Shown: piece by piece, positions 27,883 to 36,773 of the stretch
Position numbering within the stretch: position 1 is the first letter of the stretch
Layout of the letters: each line of letters starts with the position of its first letter
Source of the DNA: Vibrio mangrovi
GTDB taxonomy: Bacteria > Pseudomonadota > Gammaproteobacteria > Enterobacterales > Vibrionaceae
Assembly (NCBI RefSeq): GCF_024346955.1
Contig: NZ_AP024883.1
Location: 806,001 to 870,000, forward strand
DNA: 64,000 nt
Direction: 5' to 3'
Notes under the pieces: generated by a model
Seen by the model: the letters and a program-made list of their open reading frames with translations, nothing else
The model's database searches: none
What the model was told of the DNA's origin: nothing
Translations under genes and position numbers: made by a program

Positions 27883-28713
27883 TCAATTATTTTGTCTGGC
27901 AGTATCCAGATATTGGCAGATCTCTTTTATGGCTCGAATAGTTCTTGGTGTCGGCCGGTTAAGCCAGTCTGAATGCAGCGTCCAGACGTGGTGCTGGCGA
28001 ACCGCCGGGATGCGTGACCAATCCGACCACATGTCCATGTTTTTAATTGCATGATGAGAGTTGAAAATGACTTCGGGCTGAGCCAGTAAAACCTGTTCCC
28101 TGCTGACTTGTGGATATGGAGCTGCGCTCTCCTTAAATACATTTTCCCCACCGCAAAACTCAAAAACTTCACTGGGCCAGCTATTCCGGGCAATGGTGAT
28201 AATAGGTTTTTCACTCAACTGGTAGAAAAAACGAACTTTGCGGGTGTGTTGATACCGTTGTCTCAGGGCGGCGAGTTGCTGCCGGAACTGTCGGGCATTT
28301 TCAAGACCAATCTCCGGGTTATCAGCGTATTGACTCAGTGCTTCGATATTATCAGCAATATCACTCAACTGATGAATTTGAGATGGATATGTCTGCACTC
28401 CCATTTGCTGAAGTTTTTGTAATTCCCGCGGAGGATTGCCGTCCGGCCAGGTAATGACCAGATCTGGTTTCAGAATCAGGACTTTTTCAATCTTAATGCC
28501 TTTATAATTCGCGACTTTCGGCAGACTTTGGGCCTGAGGTGGATAGTCACTATGATCACTGACTGCAATCATTTTACTGCCCAGCCCCGCGGCATAGGCA
28601 AGCTCAGTTACATGAGGAGATAGTGCAATGATTCTTTGGACCGGTGGTGCTGCTATTGTCAGACACGGGAGAATCATCAGGAGCAGTAATAAATGAATCC
28701 GGTGGATAAACAT
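27883..28713 (-). CDS. btuF: Cobalamin ABC transporter periplasmic binding protein BtuF
   Basis: Periplasmic vitamin B12-binding protein delivering cobalamin to BtuCD. The 276-aa protein has an N-terminal signal peptide (hydrophobic residues 6-21, ending near IAAPP). The periplasmic-binding fold for iron-siderophore and cobalamin ligands follows, with motifs RIIALSPHVTELAYAAG and LKPDLVITWPDGNP. Its ATG follows directly after the TGA of the upstream cbiB-like gene, with no spacer, implying translational coupling. btuC and btuD are not in this window. Confidence 0.92.
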   Translation of the reverse strand: MFIHRIHLLLLLMILPCLTIAAPPVQRIIALSPHVTELAYAAGLGSKMIAVSDHSDYPPQAQSLPKVANYKGIKIEKVLILKPDLVITWPDGNPPRELQKLQQMGVQTYPSQIHQLSDIADNIEALSQYADNPEIGLENARQFRQQLAALRQRYQHTRKVRFFYQLSEKPIITIARNSWPSEVFEFCGGENVFKESAAPYPQVSREQVLLAQPEVIFNSHHAIKNMDMWSDWSRIPAVRQHHVWTLHSDWLNRPTPRTIRAIKEICQYLDTARQNN

Positions 28714-29673
28714 TCAAAGACCTTGTGCAGCAATAAGCATCAGCAGGCTTTGTCCGCCGATCCAGAGATAAGTCCGCTGATTGAGTAATTTCTGGATTTG
28801 TGACAAATGCAGAGCAGAAGGCACAATTCTACCGCCAACTTTGGCCCGGATACTTTTCTTACCTGCATAGATTGCCGGCCCTCCCAGTGAAAGGTTCAGT
28901 TTATGTCCGGTGGCACACAAGAGCCAGCCAGCTGTTCTGGACGGCCAGGACAGGCTCTGTCGCCGGGTTTGAGCCCAGACTGTGGACATGCCTTTTCCGG
29001 ACATCAGTAACAGCGCAAAAATTCGTCCCGGAATCCATTCACACCAAAGGTTAAGACGGGCGGCGGCTAGGCCAAAAGGGTGATTGGCGGGAATGGAAGG
29101 CGACCAGACTCTGCTGAGTTCAACAATCAAACGGTACATAAAGGCCCCGATTCCGCCCAGTAATCCATACCAGAACAGGACGGTGATGACCTGACGTGCC
29201 TGACCGATGATCAGAACTTCGGCACTGGCTTTACCGAGACCGACGACAGAAAGTGTGTCTGTCTGGCGGTTCAGTCGTTCTGCCAGTAACTGGCGGGCAT
29301 TCTGCTTTTCCTGTGTTGCCAGTGCATGGAGCAAAGGTTTAGTCAGTTTCGACAGACCGCGCCAGTCAAGTGCCAGAATCAATAAGACCAGTTGATAAAG
29401 TTCCGACTGCCAGACCAGAGGCTCCAGCGCCACTAAAATCATGAGAGCCGGGATTAGCATGAGAAACGTTGCTAACGTACCGGAAAGTGTCCGTTGTGCA
29501 TAGCTGCCCTGAGTATTAACCTTCTCTGCCAGAATCTCTGCAAACTTATGCCACAGGATGGCCGGATGAGCATTTGCCGGCAGAGGCAGAATGAAATGAA
29601 TCAACAGCGCTCCCCACATAATGAGGAGTGCACTTTGGGTTTGCAGTAATTCATTCAGGTGTGTCATGAGCAT
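28714..29673 (-). CDS. CbiB/CobD-family (cobalamin biosynthesis) membrane protein, divergent
   Basis: A 319-aa polytopic membrane protein resembling the CbiB/CobD family, which joins adenosyl-cobyric acid with aminopropanol. Placement between mtnN and btuF supports a corrinoid link. The usual N-terminal GDP...HPVR segment is reduced to an isolated HP (NAHPAILWHKF), and I do not see the conserved AENTVDG-type segment of Salmonella CbiB. Conserved-looking parts are GLLGGIGAFMYRLIVEL and a C-terminal LGGPAIYAGKK region. It could be a divergent enzyme for corrinoid salvage, or a family member with another role. Start ATG 29673, 13 bp after mtnN. Confidence 0.7.
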   Translation of the reverse strand: MLMTHLNELLQTQSALLIMWGALLIHFILPLPANAHPAILWHKFAEILAEKVNTQGSYAQRTLSGTLATFLMLIPALMILVALEPLVWQSELYQLVLLILALDWRGLSKLTKPLLHALATQEKQNARQLLAERLNRQTDTLSVVGLGKASAEVLIIGQARQVITVLFWYGLLGGIGAFMYRLIVELSRVWSPSIPANHPFGLAAARLNLWCEWIPGRIFALLLMSGKGMSTVWAQTRRQSLSWPSRTAGWLLCATGHKLNLSLGGPAIYAGKKSIRAKVGGRIVPSALHLSQIQKLLNQRTYLWIGGQSLLMLIAAQGL

Positions 29674-29686
29674 TTACTACGATATG

Positions 29687-30388
29687 TTATGCCTGATGAA
29701 TGATTTCGATCATCTTCAGCACCATTTCAGAAGAACTGGCGGCTGCCAGTGGCAGGAATTCATCAAAAGACATCGGTGATTCTTTATCAGCAACATCGGA
29801 AATTGCCCGGACGACCACAAATGGTGTCTTGAACTGATAGCAGGTCTGGGCAATCGCTGAGGCTTCCATCTCAACCGCAACCACTCCGGGGAAATTCTCG
29901 CGAATAAACGCTTGTCGTTCCGGTTTGCAGACAAAGGTATCACCGGTACAGATCAGGCCGCGAACCGCGTGTTTATCACCCAGTTGAGCTAAGGCGCTTT
30001 CTGCCAGTTCCATCAGTTTCTCATCTGCTGGGAAAGCGGCTGGTTGTCCTGCCATTTGGCCGATTTCATAACCAAATGCAGTGACATCGGCATCATGGTG
30101 TCTGACTTCGGTAGAAATGACGACGTCTCCCATGGTCAGAGATGAATCGAATCCACCGGCCGAGCCAGTATTTATGACGATATCTGGATTGTACATCTCC
30201 AGCAGAAGTGAGGTTCCGATTGCAGCGGCGACTTTGCCGATGCCGGACTGTAGAAGGACCACATCAACACCGTTGATTTGACCTGAGTAATAGGTACAGC
30301 TACCTTTCTTTTCTTCCTGAAGTTGCTGGATTGACGATTTCAGAATCGCGACTTCCTGCTCCATTGCGCCAATGATGCCAATTTTCAT
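29687..30388 (-). CDS. mtnN: 5'-methylthioadenosine/S-adenosylhomocysteine nucleosidase
   Basis: Hydrolyses methylthioadenosine and S-adenosylhomocysteine; in vibrios it also feeds LuxS by making S-ribosylhomocysteine, the AI-2 precursor. From ATG 30388 the protein is 233 aa and starts MKIGIIGAMEQEV, placing catalytic Glu12 correctly. The second catalytic region SDVADKES lies near residue 197. A longer frame to a TTG at 30412 is possible, but ATG 30388 has an AAGAGA ribosome binding site and the family's standard N-terminus. It is first in the operon with the cbiB-like gene and btuF. Confidence 0.95.
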   Translation of the reverse strand: MKIGIIGAMEQEVAILKSSIQQLQEEKKGSCTYYSGQINGVDVVLLQSGIGKVAAAIGTSLLLEMYNPDIVINTGSAGGFDSSLTMGDVVISTEVRHHDADVTAFGYEIGQMAGQPAAFPADEKLMELAESALAQLGDKHAVRGLICTGDTFVCKPERQAFIRENFPGVVAVEMEASAIAQTCYQFKTPFVVVRAISDVADKESPMSFDEFLPLAAASSSEMVLKMIEIIHQA

Positions 30389-30473
30389 GTTCGATCTCTT
30401 TTCTTTGTTCAAGTCAGCGCTGAGTTTAGCATGAAATTTTGTGATTCAACCAGTTATCCTCATGGGAATAAAA

Positions 30474-30509
30474 GCAAAAATCCCGGTACGGAGCTCCGTT
30501 ACCGGGATT
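30474..30509 (-). terminator. Rho-independent terminator after the first gltD
   Basis: Ten-base-pair stem AATCCCGGTA/TACCGGGATT (30479-30488 with 30500-30509) with an inner CGG/CCG extension. The A-run on the plus strand gives a T-run on the minus strand, so it terminates the minus-strand gltBD transcript. Confidence 0.9.
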
Positions 30510-30531
30510 ATATTAGTCTGCTCTTGTAAGC

Positions 30532-31944
30532 TTAAACATCCAGATAATCGAGAATGCCTCCGGCGGCTTTCCGGCCTTCATCAATTGCAGTGACAACCAG
30601 ATCCGAACCTCTGACAGCATCCCCACCGGCGAAGATTTTTTCATTGGTGGTTTGATACGGATACTGACCATTTTCCGGTGCTTTGAGACGTCCCCACTGA
30701 TCCAGTTCAACTCCGAATGGCTCAAGCCACGGCATCGCATGTGGCTGGAAGCCAAATGCCATAATCACCGCATCGGCTGCGAGGACATGCTCACTACCGG
30801 AAACCGGCTCAGGACGACGACGTCCGGCTGCATCTGGTTCACCCAGAGCTGTTTTGACAACTTTTACACCGGTAACCTGACCACTGGCATTGATTTCGAT
30901 GCCCAGAGGTTGCAGATTGAACATGAACTCAACGCCTTCCTCTTTGGCATTTTTCACCTCACGACGTGATCCCGGCATATTTTCTTCATCCCGGCGATAA
31001 GCACAGATGACTCGAGATGCTTGCTGGCGGATCGACGTACGGACGCAGTCCATCGCGGTGTCACCGCCACCAAGAACAACGACGTTTTTTCCGGCCATAT
31101 CAACAAACGGCTGCTTCTCTTCAAGTCCCATGACCCGATAAGTATTGGATACCAAAAACGGCAATGCATCGTATACACCATTTGCGTCTTCGTTTTCCAG
31201 GCCGGCGCGCATGTTTTTATAGGTTCCGACCCCCAAGAATACTGCATCGTATTCATCGATCAGTGACTGAAGTTCAACATCTTTACCGACTTCGGTATTG
31301 AGCCGGAATTCGACACCCATTTCAGTAAAAATACGGCGCCGGTTCTGCATGACTTCTTTTTCCAGCTTGAACGATGGAATTCCGAAGGTCAGCAATCCAC
31401 CGATTTCCGGATAACGGTCAAAGACCACGGCTTTGACGCCATTTCGGACCAGAATATCGGCTGCGGCAAGACCTGCCGGTCCGGCACCGATAACGGCAAC
31501 TTTCTTATCTGTCCACTCAACTTGAGAAAGGTCGGGCTTCCAACCCATCTCAAATGCTTTATCGGTAATATATTTTTCAATGTTACCAATGGTGACAGCA
31601 CCGAAATCGTTATTCAGCGTACAGGAGCCTTCACAGAGACGATCCTGAGGACAAACCCGTCCGCATACTTCCGGCAGACTGTTAGTCTGATGTGACAGTT
31701 CTACAGCTTCCAGAATCCGTCCTTCATTGGCCAGCTTCAGCCATTGAGGGATATAGTTGTGAACTGGGCATTTCCATTCACAGTAAGGATTACCGCAGTC
31801 CAGACAACGGTCCGCCTGAGCTGTTGCCTGTTGTTTGGTAAATGGCTCGTAGATTTCGACAAATTCTATCTTACGTATATTGAGCGGCTTTTTGGCCGGA
31901 TCGACACGATTGACATCAATGAACTGATAAACGTTCTGGCTCAT
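30532..31944 (-). CDS. gltD: Glutamate synthase small subunit GltD (first set)
   Basis: FAD/Fe-S subunit that passes NADPH electrons to GltB for glutamate synthesis from glutamine and 2-oxoglutarate. The 470-aa sequence is very close to E. coli GltD. It has an N-terminal cysteine cluster (CLDCGNPYCEWKCP) for 4Fe-4S centres, an FAD-binding GAGPAGLAAAD motif at about residue 152, and an NADPH-binding GGGDTAMDC motif. It lies 20 bp after gltB in one operon, followed by a strong terminator. Confidence 0.94.
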   Translation of the reverse strand: MSQNVYQFIDVNRVDPAKKPLNIRKIEFVEIYEPFTKQQATAQADRCLDCGNPYCEWKCPVHNYIPQWLKLANEGRILEAVELSHQTNSLPEVCGRVCPQDRLCEGSCTLNNDFGAVTIGNIEKYITDKAFEMGWKPDLSQVEWTDKKVAVIGAGPAGLAAADILVRNGVKAVVFDRYPEIGGLLTFGIPSFKLEKEVMQNRRRIFTEMGVEFRLNTEVGKDVELQSLIDEYDAVFLGVGTYKNMRAGLENEDANGVYDALPFLVSNTYRVMGLEEKQPFVDMAGKNVVVLGGGDTAMDCVRTSIRQQASRVICAYRRDEENMPGSRREVKNAKEEGVEFMFNLQPLGIEINASGQVTGVKVVKTALGEPDAAGRRRPEPVSGSEHVLAADAVIMAFGFQPHAMPWLEPFGVELDQWGRLKAPENGQYPYQTTNEKIFAGGDAVRGSDLVVTAIDEGRKAAGGILDYLDV

Positions 31945-31964
31945 TATAATCTGGCTCCTTCCAA

Positions 31965-34900
31965 CTATTGTGCTTGAACGCGAAGTTCTGCTGCACTGCG
32001 GCTTTGATGCCCCAGCAGTGTTTGCAGATCAGCCGCTTGTGGTTTTACGAGATAGAATTTAGGAATCCATTCATCGAAATTCGCTAAAATAGACTCGGCA
32101 TGAACAGAGCCGGTTTGCTCCAGATGTTCAGCAATTAAACCACGCAAATGTTCCTGATGAATATAGAGGTCCTGAAGCGAAATAGCTTCAACGGATTCAT
32201 TATTCACCCGGCCCTGGAAGTCATCATTTTCATCGAGTACATAGGCAAAACCACCAGTCATCCCTGCGCCGAAGTTAACGCCGGTTGCACCAAGAATTGC
32301 CACCACACCGCCGGTCATATATTCACAGGCGTTGTCTCCTGCACCTTCAATGACCGCGATTGTGCCGGAGTTACGCACGCCGAAACGTTCGCCTGCTTTT
32401 CCGGCTGCGAACAACTTACCACCGGTTGCCCCGTACAGACATGTATTCCCGATAATCGTTGCTTCGTTACATCTGAAGGCGGTTCCCAGATGTGGTTTGA
32501 TGACAATCTTACCGCCAGCCATACCTTTACCGACATAGTCATTAGCATCACCAGTCAGGTGAAGCTCCAGACCGCCGGCATTCCAGACTCCGAAAGATTG
32601 CCCGGCTGTGCCTTCGAAATAAAGACGGATTGGCGTCGCTGCCAGTCCCTGATTGCCGTAACGTTTGGCGATCTCCCCGGATAAACGGGCACCGACTGAG
32701 CGATCTGTGTTAATGATATCGTAGTACAGATTTAGTGACTGTTGATTTTCTACTGCACTCAGAGCGTCGGTGACGATTTTCTGGTTGAGCACCGCCTGAT
32801 CGAATGGCCGGTTTGGCTCAGTACAGAATAGTGGATGTGCTTCCGGCGAAACTGGTGCTTCAAGAATGCCGGACAGATCCAGTTTAGTTTGTTTAGCCGT
32901 TAAGCCCTCAACTACTTCCAACAGATCGGTACGGCCGATCAGGTCGGTGAGTTTTTCGACACCTAACTCAGCCAGATAGCCACGAACCTCATTTGCCAGC
33001 CCTGTAAAGTAGTTGATGACCATTTCCGGCAAGCCTTTGAAGTAGTCGCGACGCAGTGTCTCATCCTGAGTTGCCACACCTGTCGCACAGTTGTTCAGGT
33101 GACAGATACGCAGAAATTTACATCCCATAGCGATCATCGGTGCGGTACCGAATCCGAAGCTTTCAGCTCCCAGAATTGCACCTTTAATCACATCCAGACC
33201 TGTTTTCAGACCACCATCGACCTGAAGACGAATTTTATGGCGCAGTCCGTTGGAAACCAGAGCCTGCTGGGTTTCTGCCAGGCCAAGTTCCCACGGGCTT
33301 CCGGCATACTTGACCGAGGTCAGCGGGCTTGCTGCAGTACCACCGTCATAGCCGGAAATCGTAATCAGGTCGGCATACGCTTTAGCAACACCAGTTGCGA
33401 TCGTACCGACACCCGGTTCAGAAACCAGCTTGACCGATACCAGTGCATCCGGGTTGACCTGCTTCAGATCGAAAATCAGCTGAGCCAGATCCTCAATCGA
33501 GTAAATATCGTGATGTGGTGGGGGAGAAATCAGTGTAACTCCCTGTACCGAATGACGCAGACGGGCAATCTCAGCTGTAACTTTATGGCCGGGGAGCTGA
33601 CCGCCTTCACCCGGTTTTGCACCCTGAGCGACTTTAATCTGCAATACATCTGCATTAGTCAGATAGTGTGGCGTGACACCGAAACGACCAGATGCGACCT
33701 GCTTGATGCGGGAGTTGCGTTCAGTACCGAAACGGCGTGGATCTTCACCACCTTCACCGGAGTTTGAATATCCGCCCAGCCGGTTCATCGCAGTTGCCAG
33801 CGCTTCATGAGCTTCCGGGCTCAGGGCACCGATTGACATTGCTGCTGAATCAAACCGTTTAAACAGTTCTGTGGCTGGTTCGATTTTTTCCAGTGCCAGT
33901 GGCGTTTCCGGTTTTTTCAGTTTCATCAGATCGCGTAACATGGCTACCGGACGCTGATTCACCTGAGCTGCAAACTGTTGGTAGTCCTGTGTATCACCAG
34001 TGCGAACCGCGGTTTGCAGATGATTGACCACGCCCGGGTTATAGGCGTGATATTCACCGCCATGGACAAATTTCAGTAATCCGCCATGATCGACCGATTT
34101 CCTTTTCGCCCATGCTTTACGTGACAGGTTAAACAGATCCTGCTGGAAGTCCTCAAAGCTGGCACCCTGAATGCGGGTTGCTACGCCTTTAAAGCAGAGA
34201 TCAACCAAATCCTGATGTAGACCAACGGCTTCAAAAAGCTGAGAACAACGATAAGAAGCAACCGTTGAGATACCCATCTTCGACATGATTTTATACAGGC
34301 CTTTATCGATACCATACCGATAATTCTGCATTACTTCCCGGTAGCCTTTTTCCAGAACGCCATCATCCAGCATTTTGCTGAGTGCTTCGTAGGCCAGATA
34401 AGGGTAAACGGCTGTCGCACCGAAGCCTAGTAACACGGCAAACTGGTGTGGATCCCGGGCTGTTGCAGTTTCCACAACGATATTGGCATCGCAACGTAAC
34501 TGAGTATTTACCAGACGTGTCTGAACCGCACCGACCACCATGGCTGCCGGAATGGGTAATTTGTCTTTGGTGATTGCCCGGTCAGATAATACGATCAGCA
34601 CTGTGCCTTCACGGACGGCCTGTTCAGCAACATCGCACAAGTCGATAATGGCTTGTTGCAGATCTTTTTCCTGTGGATCGTAGTTGATGTCTAAGATGGT
34701 GTTTTTGTAGTGCTGATTATCCAGCCCTAACAGCTGTTGCATGTCGGAATAGAGCAGAACGGGAGAATCAAAGGTTACCCTGTGGGCGTGGCCATCGGTT
34801 TCGCAGAAGACGTTCATCTCCTGACCGATACTGGTTGCCAGTGACATCACATGTTTTTCACGCAACGGGTCAATGGGTGGGTTGGTGACCTGCGCGAATT

Positions 34901-36428
34901 TCTGGCGGAAGTAGTCACTGATCAGGCGTTCTTTAGAAGAAAGAACCGCCATTGGCGTATCGTCTCCCATTGAGCCGACAGCTTCCTGTCCCATATCTCC
35001 AAGAACCCGAAGTACCTGATCGGTCTCTTCGTTGGTCATAGCAAACTGTTTCTGATAGATTTTCAGTTGTTCATTATCAAAATCACGCTGACCAATTTTG
35101 TCATCGCCGAGTTCAGCAAATGGGGTAAGACGATAAACGTTGTTTTCCATCCATTCTTGATACGGGTGACGACTTTTCAGTTCGTTATCGATTTCTGCTG
35201 ATTGCCACAGTTTGCCGGTCTGCGTGTCGATGACCAGCAGTTCTCCCGGACCAACCCGTCCTTTAGTGGCAACTTCATCCGGAGCGTAATCCCAGATACC
35301 AACTTCTGATGCCAGAGTGATGAGCTTATCTTTGGTGATCACATAGCGGGCAGGCCGAAGTCCGTTCCGGTCCAGATTACAGGCGGCATGACGCCCGTCA
35401 GATAGCACGATTCCTGCCGGTCCGTCCCATGGTTCCATATGCTTGGAGTTGAAATCGTAGAATGCACGCAGTTCCGGATCCATATCCGGGTGATTTTGCC
35501 ATGCTGGTGGCACCAGCATCCGCATGGCCCGGAACAAGTCCATTCCGCCAGCCAGAAACAGATCCAGCATGTTATCCAGACTGGAGGAATCTGAACCGGT
35601 TTCGTTGACAAACGGAGCAGCAGACTGAAGATCCGGCAATAGCGGAGAGGCGAACTTATAAGCCCGGGCTCTGGCCCACTGACGGTTTCCTTCTATCGTA
35701 TTGATCTCACCATTATGTGCCAGATAACGGAAAGGCTGTGCCAGCGGCCAGCGTGGCTGAGTATTGGTTGAGAAACGTTGGTGGAACAGACAAATTGCCG
35801 ACTCCATCCGCAAATCAGCCAGATCCAGATAGAACCGGGGTAAGTCCGCCGGCATACACAAACCTTTATAAACGATGACCTGAGTCGATAGTGAGCAGAT
35901 ATAGAAATCAGCGTCATCAGTAATTCTTTTCTCGATGCGGCGACGGGCAATATACAGGCGTCGCTCGATGTCCTGCTCCCGCCATCCGGCAGGTGCTGAG
36001 ATAAATACCTGTTGAATCTCAGGTAGTGAGCGGGCGGCGATTGGCCCGAGGACATCCGGATTGGTTGGAACATGACGCCATCCGCTGACCGAAAGCGTTT
36101 CCTGTGCGAGTTCCTGATTGATAATGTCACGAGCTGACTGGGCTTTGACCGGATCCTGGCTCAGAAAAACCATTCCCACAGCATATTGTTTGCTCAGCTT
36201 CCAGTTTTGTTCTTGCGCAATGAGTCTGAGATAGGAATCCGGCTTTTGCAGCAGCAGTCCACAACCATCACCGGTTTTACCGTCGGCAGCAATCCCGCCA
36301 CGGTGTGTCATTCGGTCCAGTGCTGAAATTGCCGTGCGAACCAGTTTGTGGCTCGCCTGACCTTCCATATGCGCGATCAGGCCGAATCCACAGTTATCTC
36401 TCTCAAGACTTGGATCATATAGAGCCAT
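31965..36428 (-). CDS. gltB: Glutamate synthase large subunit GltB (first set, E. coli-like)
   Basis: Class II glutamine amidotransferase and FMN-dependent synthase subunit. The 1487-aa protein begins with a 12-residue propeptide before the catalytic Cys13 (ERDNCGFGLIAH), which becomes the N-terminal nucleophile after processing. The 3Fe-4S cysteines are in CKFLRICHLNNCATG. The C-terminal beta-helix domain has the repeated glycine pattern (GAGDNACEYMTGG). It is close to E. coli GltB along its length. Several long antisense frames are shadows. An 11-bp inverted repeat lies upstream of its start. Confidence 0.96.
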   Translation of the reverse strand: MALYDPSLERDNCGFGLIAHMEGQASHKLVRTAISALDRMTHRGGIAADGKTGDGCGLLLQKPDSYLRLIAQEQNWKLSKQYAVGMVFLSQDPVKAQSARDIINQELAQETLSVSGWRHVPTNPDVLGPIAARSLPEIQQVFISAPAGWREQDIERRLYIARRRIEKRITDDADFYICSLSTQVIVYKGLCMPADLPRFYLDLADLRMESAICLFHQRFSTNTQPRWPLAQPFRYLAHNGEINTIEGNRQWARARAYKFASPLLPDLQSAAPFVNETGSDSSSLDNMLDLFLAGGMDLFRAMRMLVPPAWQNHPDMDPELRAFYDFNSKHMEPWDGPAGIVLSDGRHAACNLDRNGLRPARYVITKDKLITLASEVGIWDYAPDEVATKGRVGPGELLVIDTQTGKLWQSAEIDNELKSRHPYQEWMENNVYRLTPFAELGDDKIGQRDFDNEQLKIYQKQFAMTNEETDQVLRVLGDMGQEAVGSMGDDTPMAVLSSKERLISDYFRQKFAQVTNPPIDPLREKHVMSLATSIGQEMNVFCETDGHAHRVTFDSPVLLYSDMQQLLGLDNQHYKNTILDINYDPQEKDLQQAIIDLCDVAEQAVREGTVLIVLSDRAITKDKLPIPAAMVVGAVQTRLVNTQLRCDANIVVETATARDPHQFAVLLGFGATAVYPYLAYEALSKMLDDGVLEKGYREVMQNYRYGIDKGLYKIMSKMGISTVASYRCSQLFEAVGLHQDLVDLCFKGVATRIQGASFEDFQQDLFNLSRKAWAKRKSVDHGGLLKFVHGGEYHAYNPGVVNHLQTAVRTGDTQDYQQFAAQVNQRPVAMLRDLMKLKKPETPLALEKIEPATELFKRFDSAAMSIGALSPEAHEALATAMNRLGGYSNSGEGGEDPRRFGTERNSRIKQVASGRFGVTPHYLTNADVLQIKVAQGAKPGEGGQLPGHKVTAEIARLRHSVQGVTLISPPPHHDIYSIEDLAQLIFDLKQVNPDALVSVKLVSEPGVGTIATGVAKAYADLITISGYDGGTAASPLTSVKYAGSPWELGLAETQQALVSNGLRHKIRLQVDGGLKTGLDVIKGAILGAESFGFGTAPMIAMGCKFLRICHLNNCATGVATQDETLRRDYFKGLPEMVINYFTGLANEVRGYLAELGVEKLTDLIGRTDLLEVVEGLTAKQTKLDLSGILEAPVSPEAHPLFCTEPNRPFDQAVLNQKIVTDALSAVENQQSLNLYYDIINTDRSVGARLSGEIAKRYGNQGLAATPIRLYFEGTAGQSFGVWNAGGLELHLTGDANDYVGKGMAGGKIVIKPHLGTAFRCNEATIIGNTCLYGATGGKLFAAGKAGERFGVRNSGTIAVIEGAGDNACEYMTGGVVAILGATGVNFGAGMTGGFAYVLDENDDFQGRVNNESVEAISLQDLYIHQEHLRGLIAEHLEQTGSVHAESILANFDEWIPKFYLVKPQAADLQTLLGHQSRSAAELRVQAQ

Positions 36429-36662
36429 TGCAAGTCTCCCTTTGCGTTCTGTCTTCGACAGTTAATGACTAACTATTCTGTGTTGTTGTTATTTTTTGAA
36501 TCTTTATGCATTAAATTGGTTTAAAAATACACTCATTTAGGCACCCAATTTAATGTGGACTTTAAACGCTATCCTTTATGGAACCAAAGATCAAGTGATT
36601 CATAGAAAATTACGGGAATAAATTGCTCAGATGAATAAGTAACGATTCCGGGGGGAGATGAT
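36429..36662. promoter_or_regulatory. Upstream region of the first gltB, with an 11-bp inverted repeat
   Basis: Intergenic DNA upstream of gltB (minus strand). CATTAAATTGG (36509-36519) and its exact reverse complement CCAATTTAATG (36545-36555) form a perfect inverted repeat, with arms 36 bp centre to centre, 81-127 bp upstream of the gltB ATG. No sigma-54 -24/-12 element was found. The repeat may be an operator or an RNA stem; the sequence does not tell which. Confidence 0.5.
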
Positions 36663-36713
36663 ATGTCTAAGATTCAAGAGGAAATTATGCTTTGTGAACG
36701 CAGAAGTGAATAG
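36663..36713 (+). CDS. Candidate tiny ORF (16 aa) between the glt loci
   Basis: ATG at 36663 follows a strong GGGGGGAG Shine-Dalgarno with a 5-nt gap and encodes MSKIQEEIMLCERRSE before TAG. It is antisense in orientation to both glutamate synthase operons. I do not recognise the peptide. The ribosome binding site is unusually good for a chance frame, and a second tiny ORF with its own strong site begins ten bases after its stop. No clear promoter was identified. Confidence 0.35.
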   Translation: MSKIQEEIMLCERRSE

Positions 36714-36723
36714 CAGGAGGTTG

Positions 36724-36768
36724 ATGATGACCTCTCTGTATCAAGTACAGAGAGGTCATTCGTTTTAA
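36724..36768 (+). CDS. Candidate tiny ORF (14 aa) inside a perfect hairpin
   Basis: AGGAGG at 36715-36720 precedes two consecutive ATG codons (36724, 36727) encoding MMTSLYQVQRGHSF and then TAA. Most of the frame coincides with a 14-bp perfect stem (36727-36759), so start-codon access and hairpin folding would compete. It could be a leader peptide, a small protein, or a chance frame in a terminator region. The product is not recognised. Confidence 0.3.
   Translation: MMTSLYQVQRGHSF
36727..36759. terminator. Long perfect hairpin after the second gltD
   Basis: Fourteen perfect base pairs (ATGACCTCTCTGTA with its complement) and a TCAAG loop, 15 bp beyond the gltD stop. On the minus strand no T-run follows; on the plus strand TCGTTTTAATT follows. 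It probably ends the second glt transcript or protects its 3' end, but the weak U tail leaves a regulatory role open. Confidence 0.6.
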
Positions 36769-36773
36769 TTCAT

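Noticed and set aside
33099..33767. 222-codon plus-strand frame antisense to the first gltB.
   Set aside because: It lies wholly within a strongly conserved gene on the other strand and its translation resembles nothing; a shadow frame.
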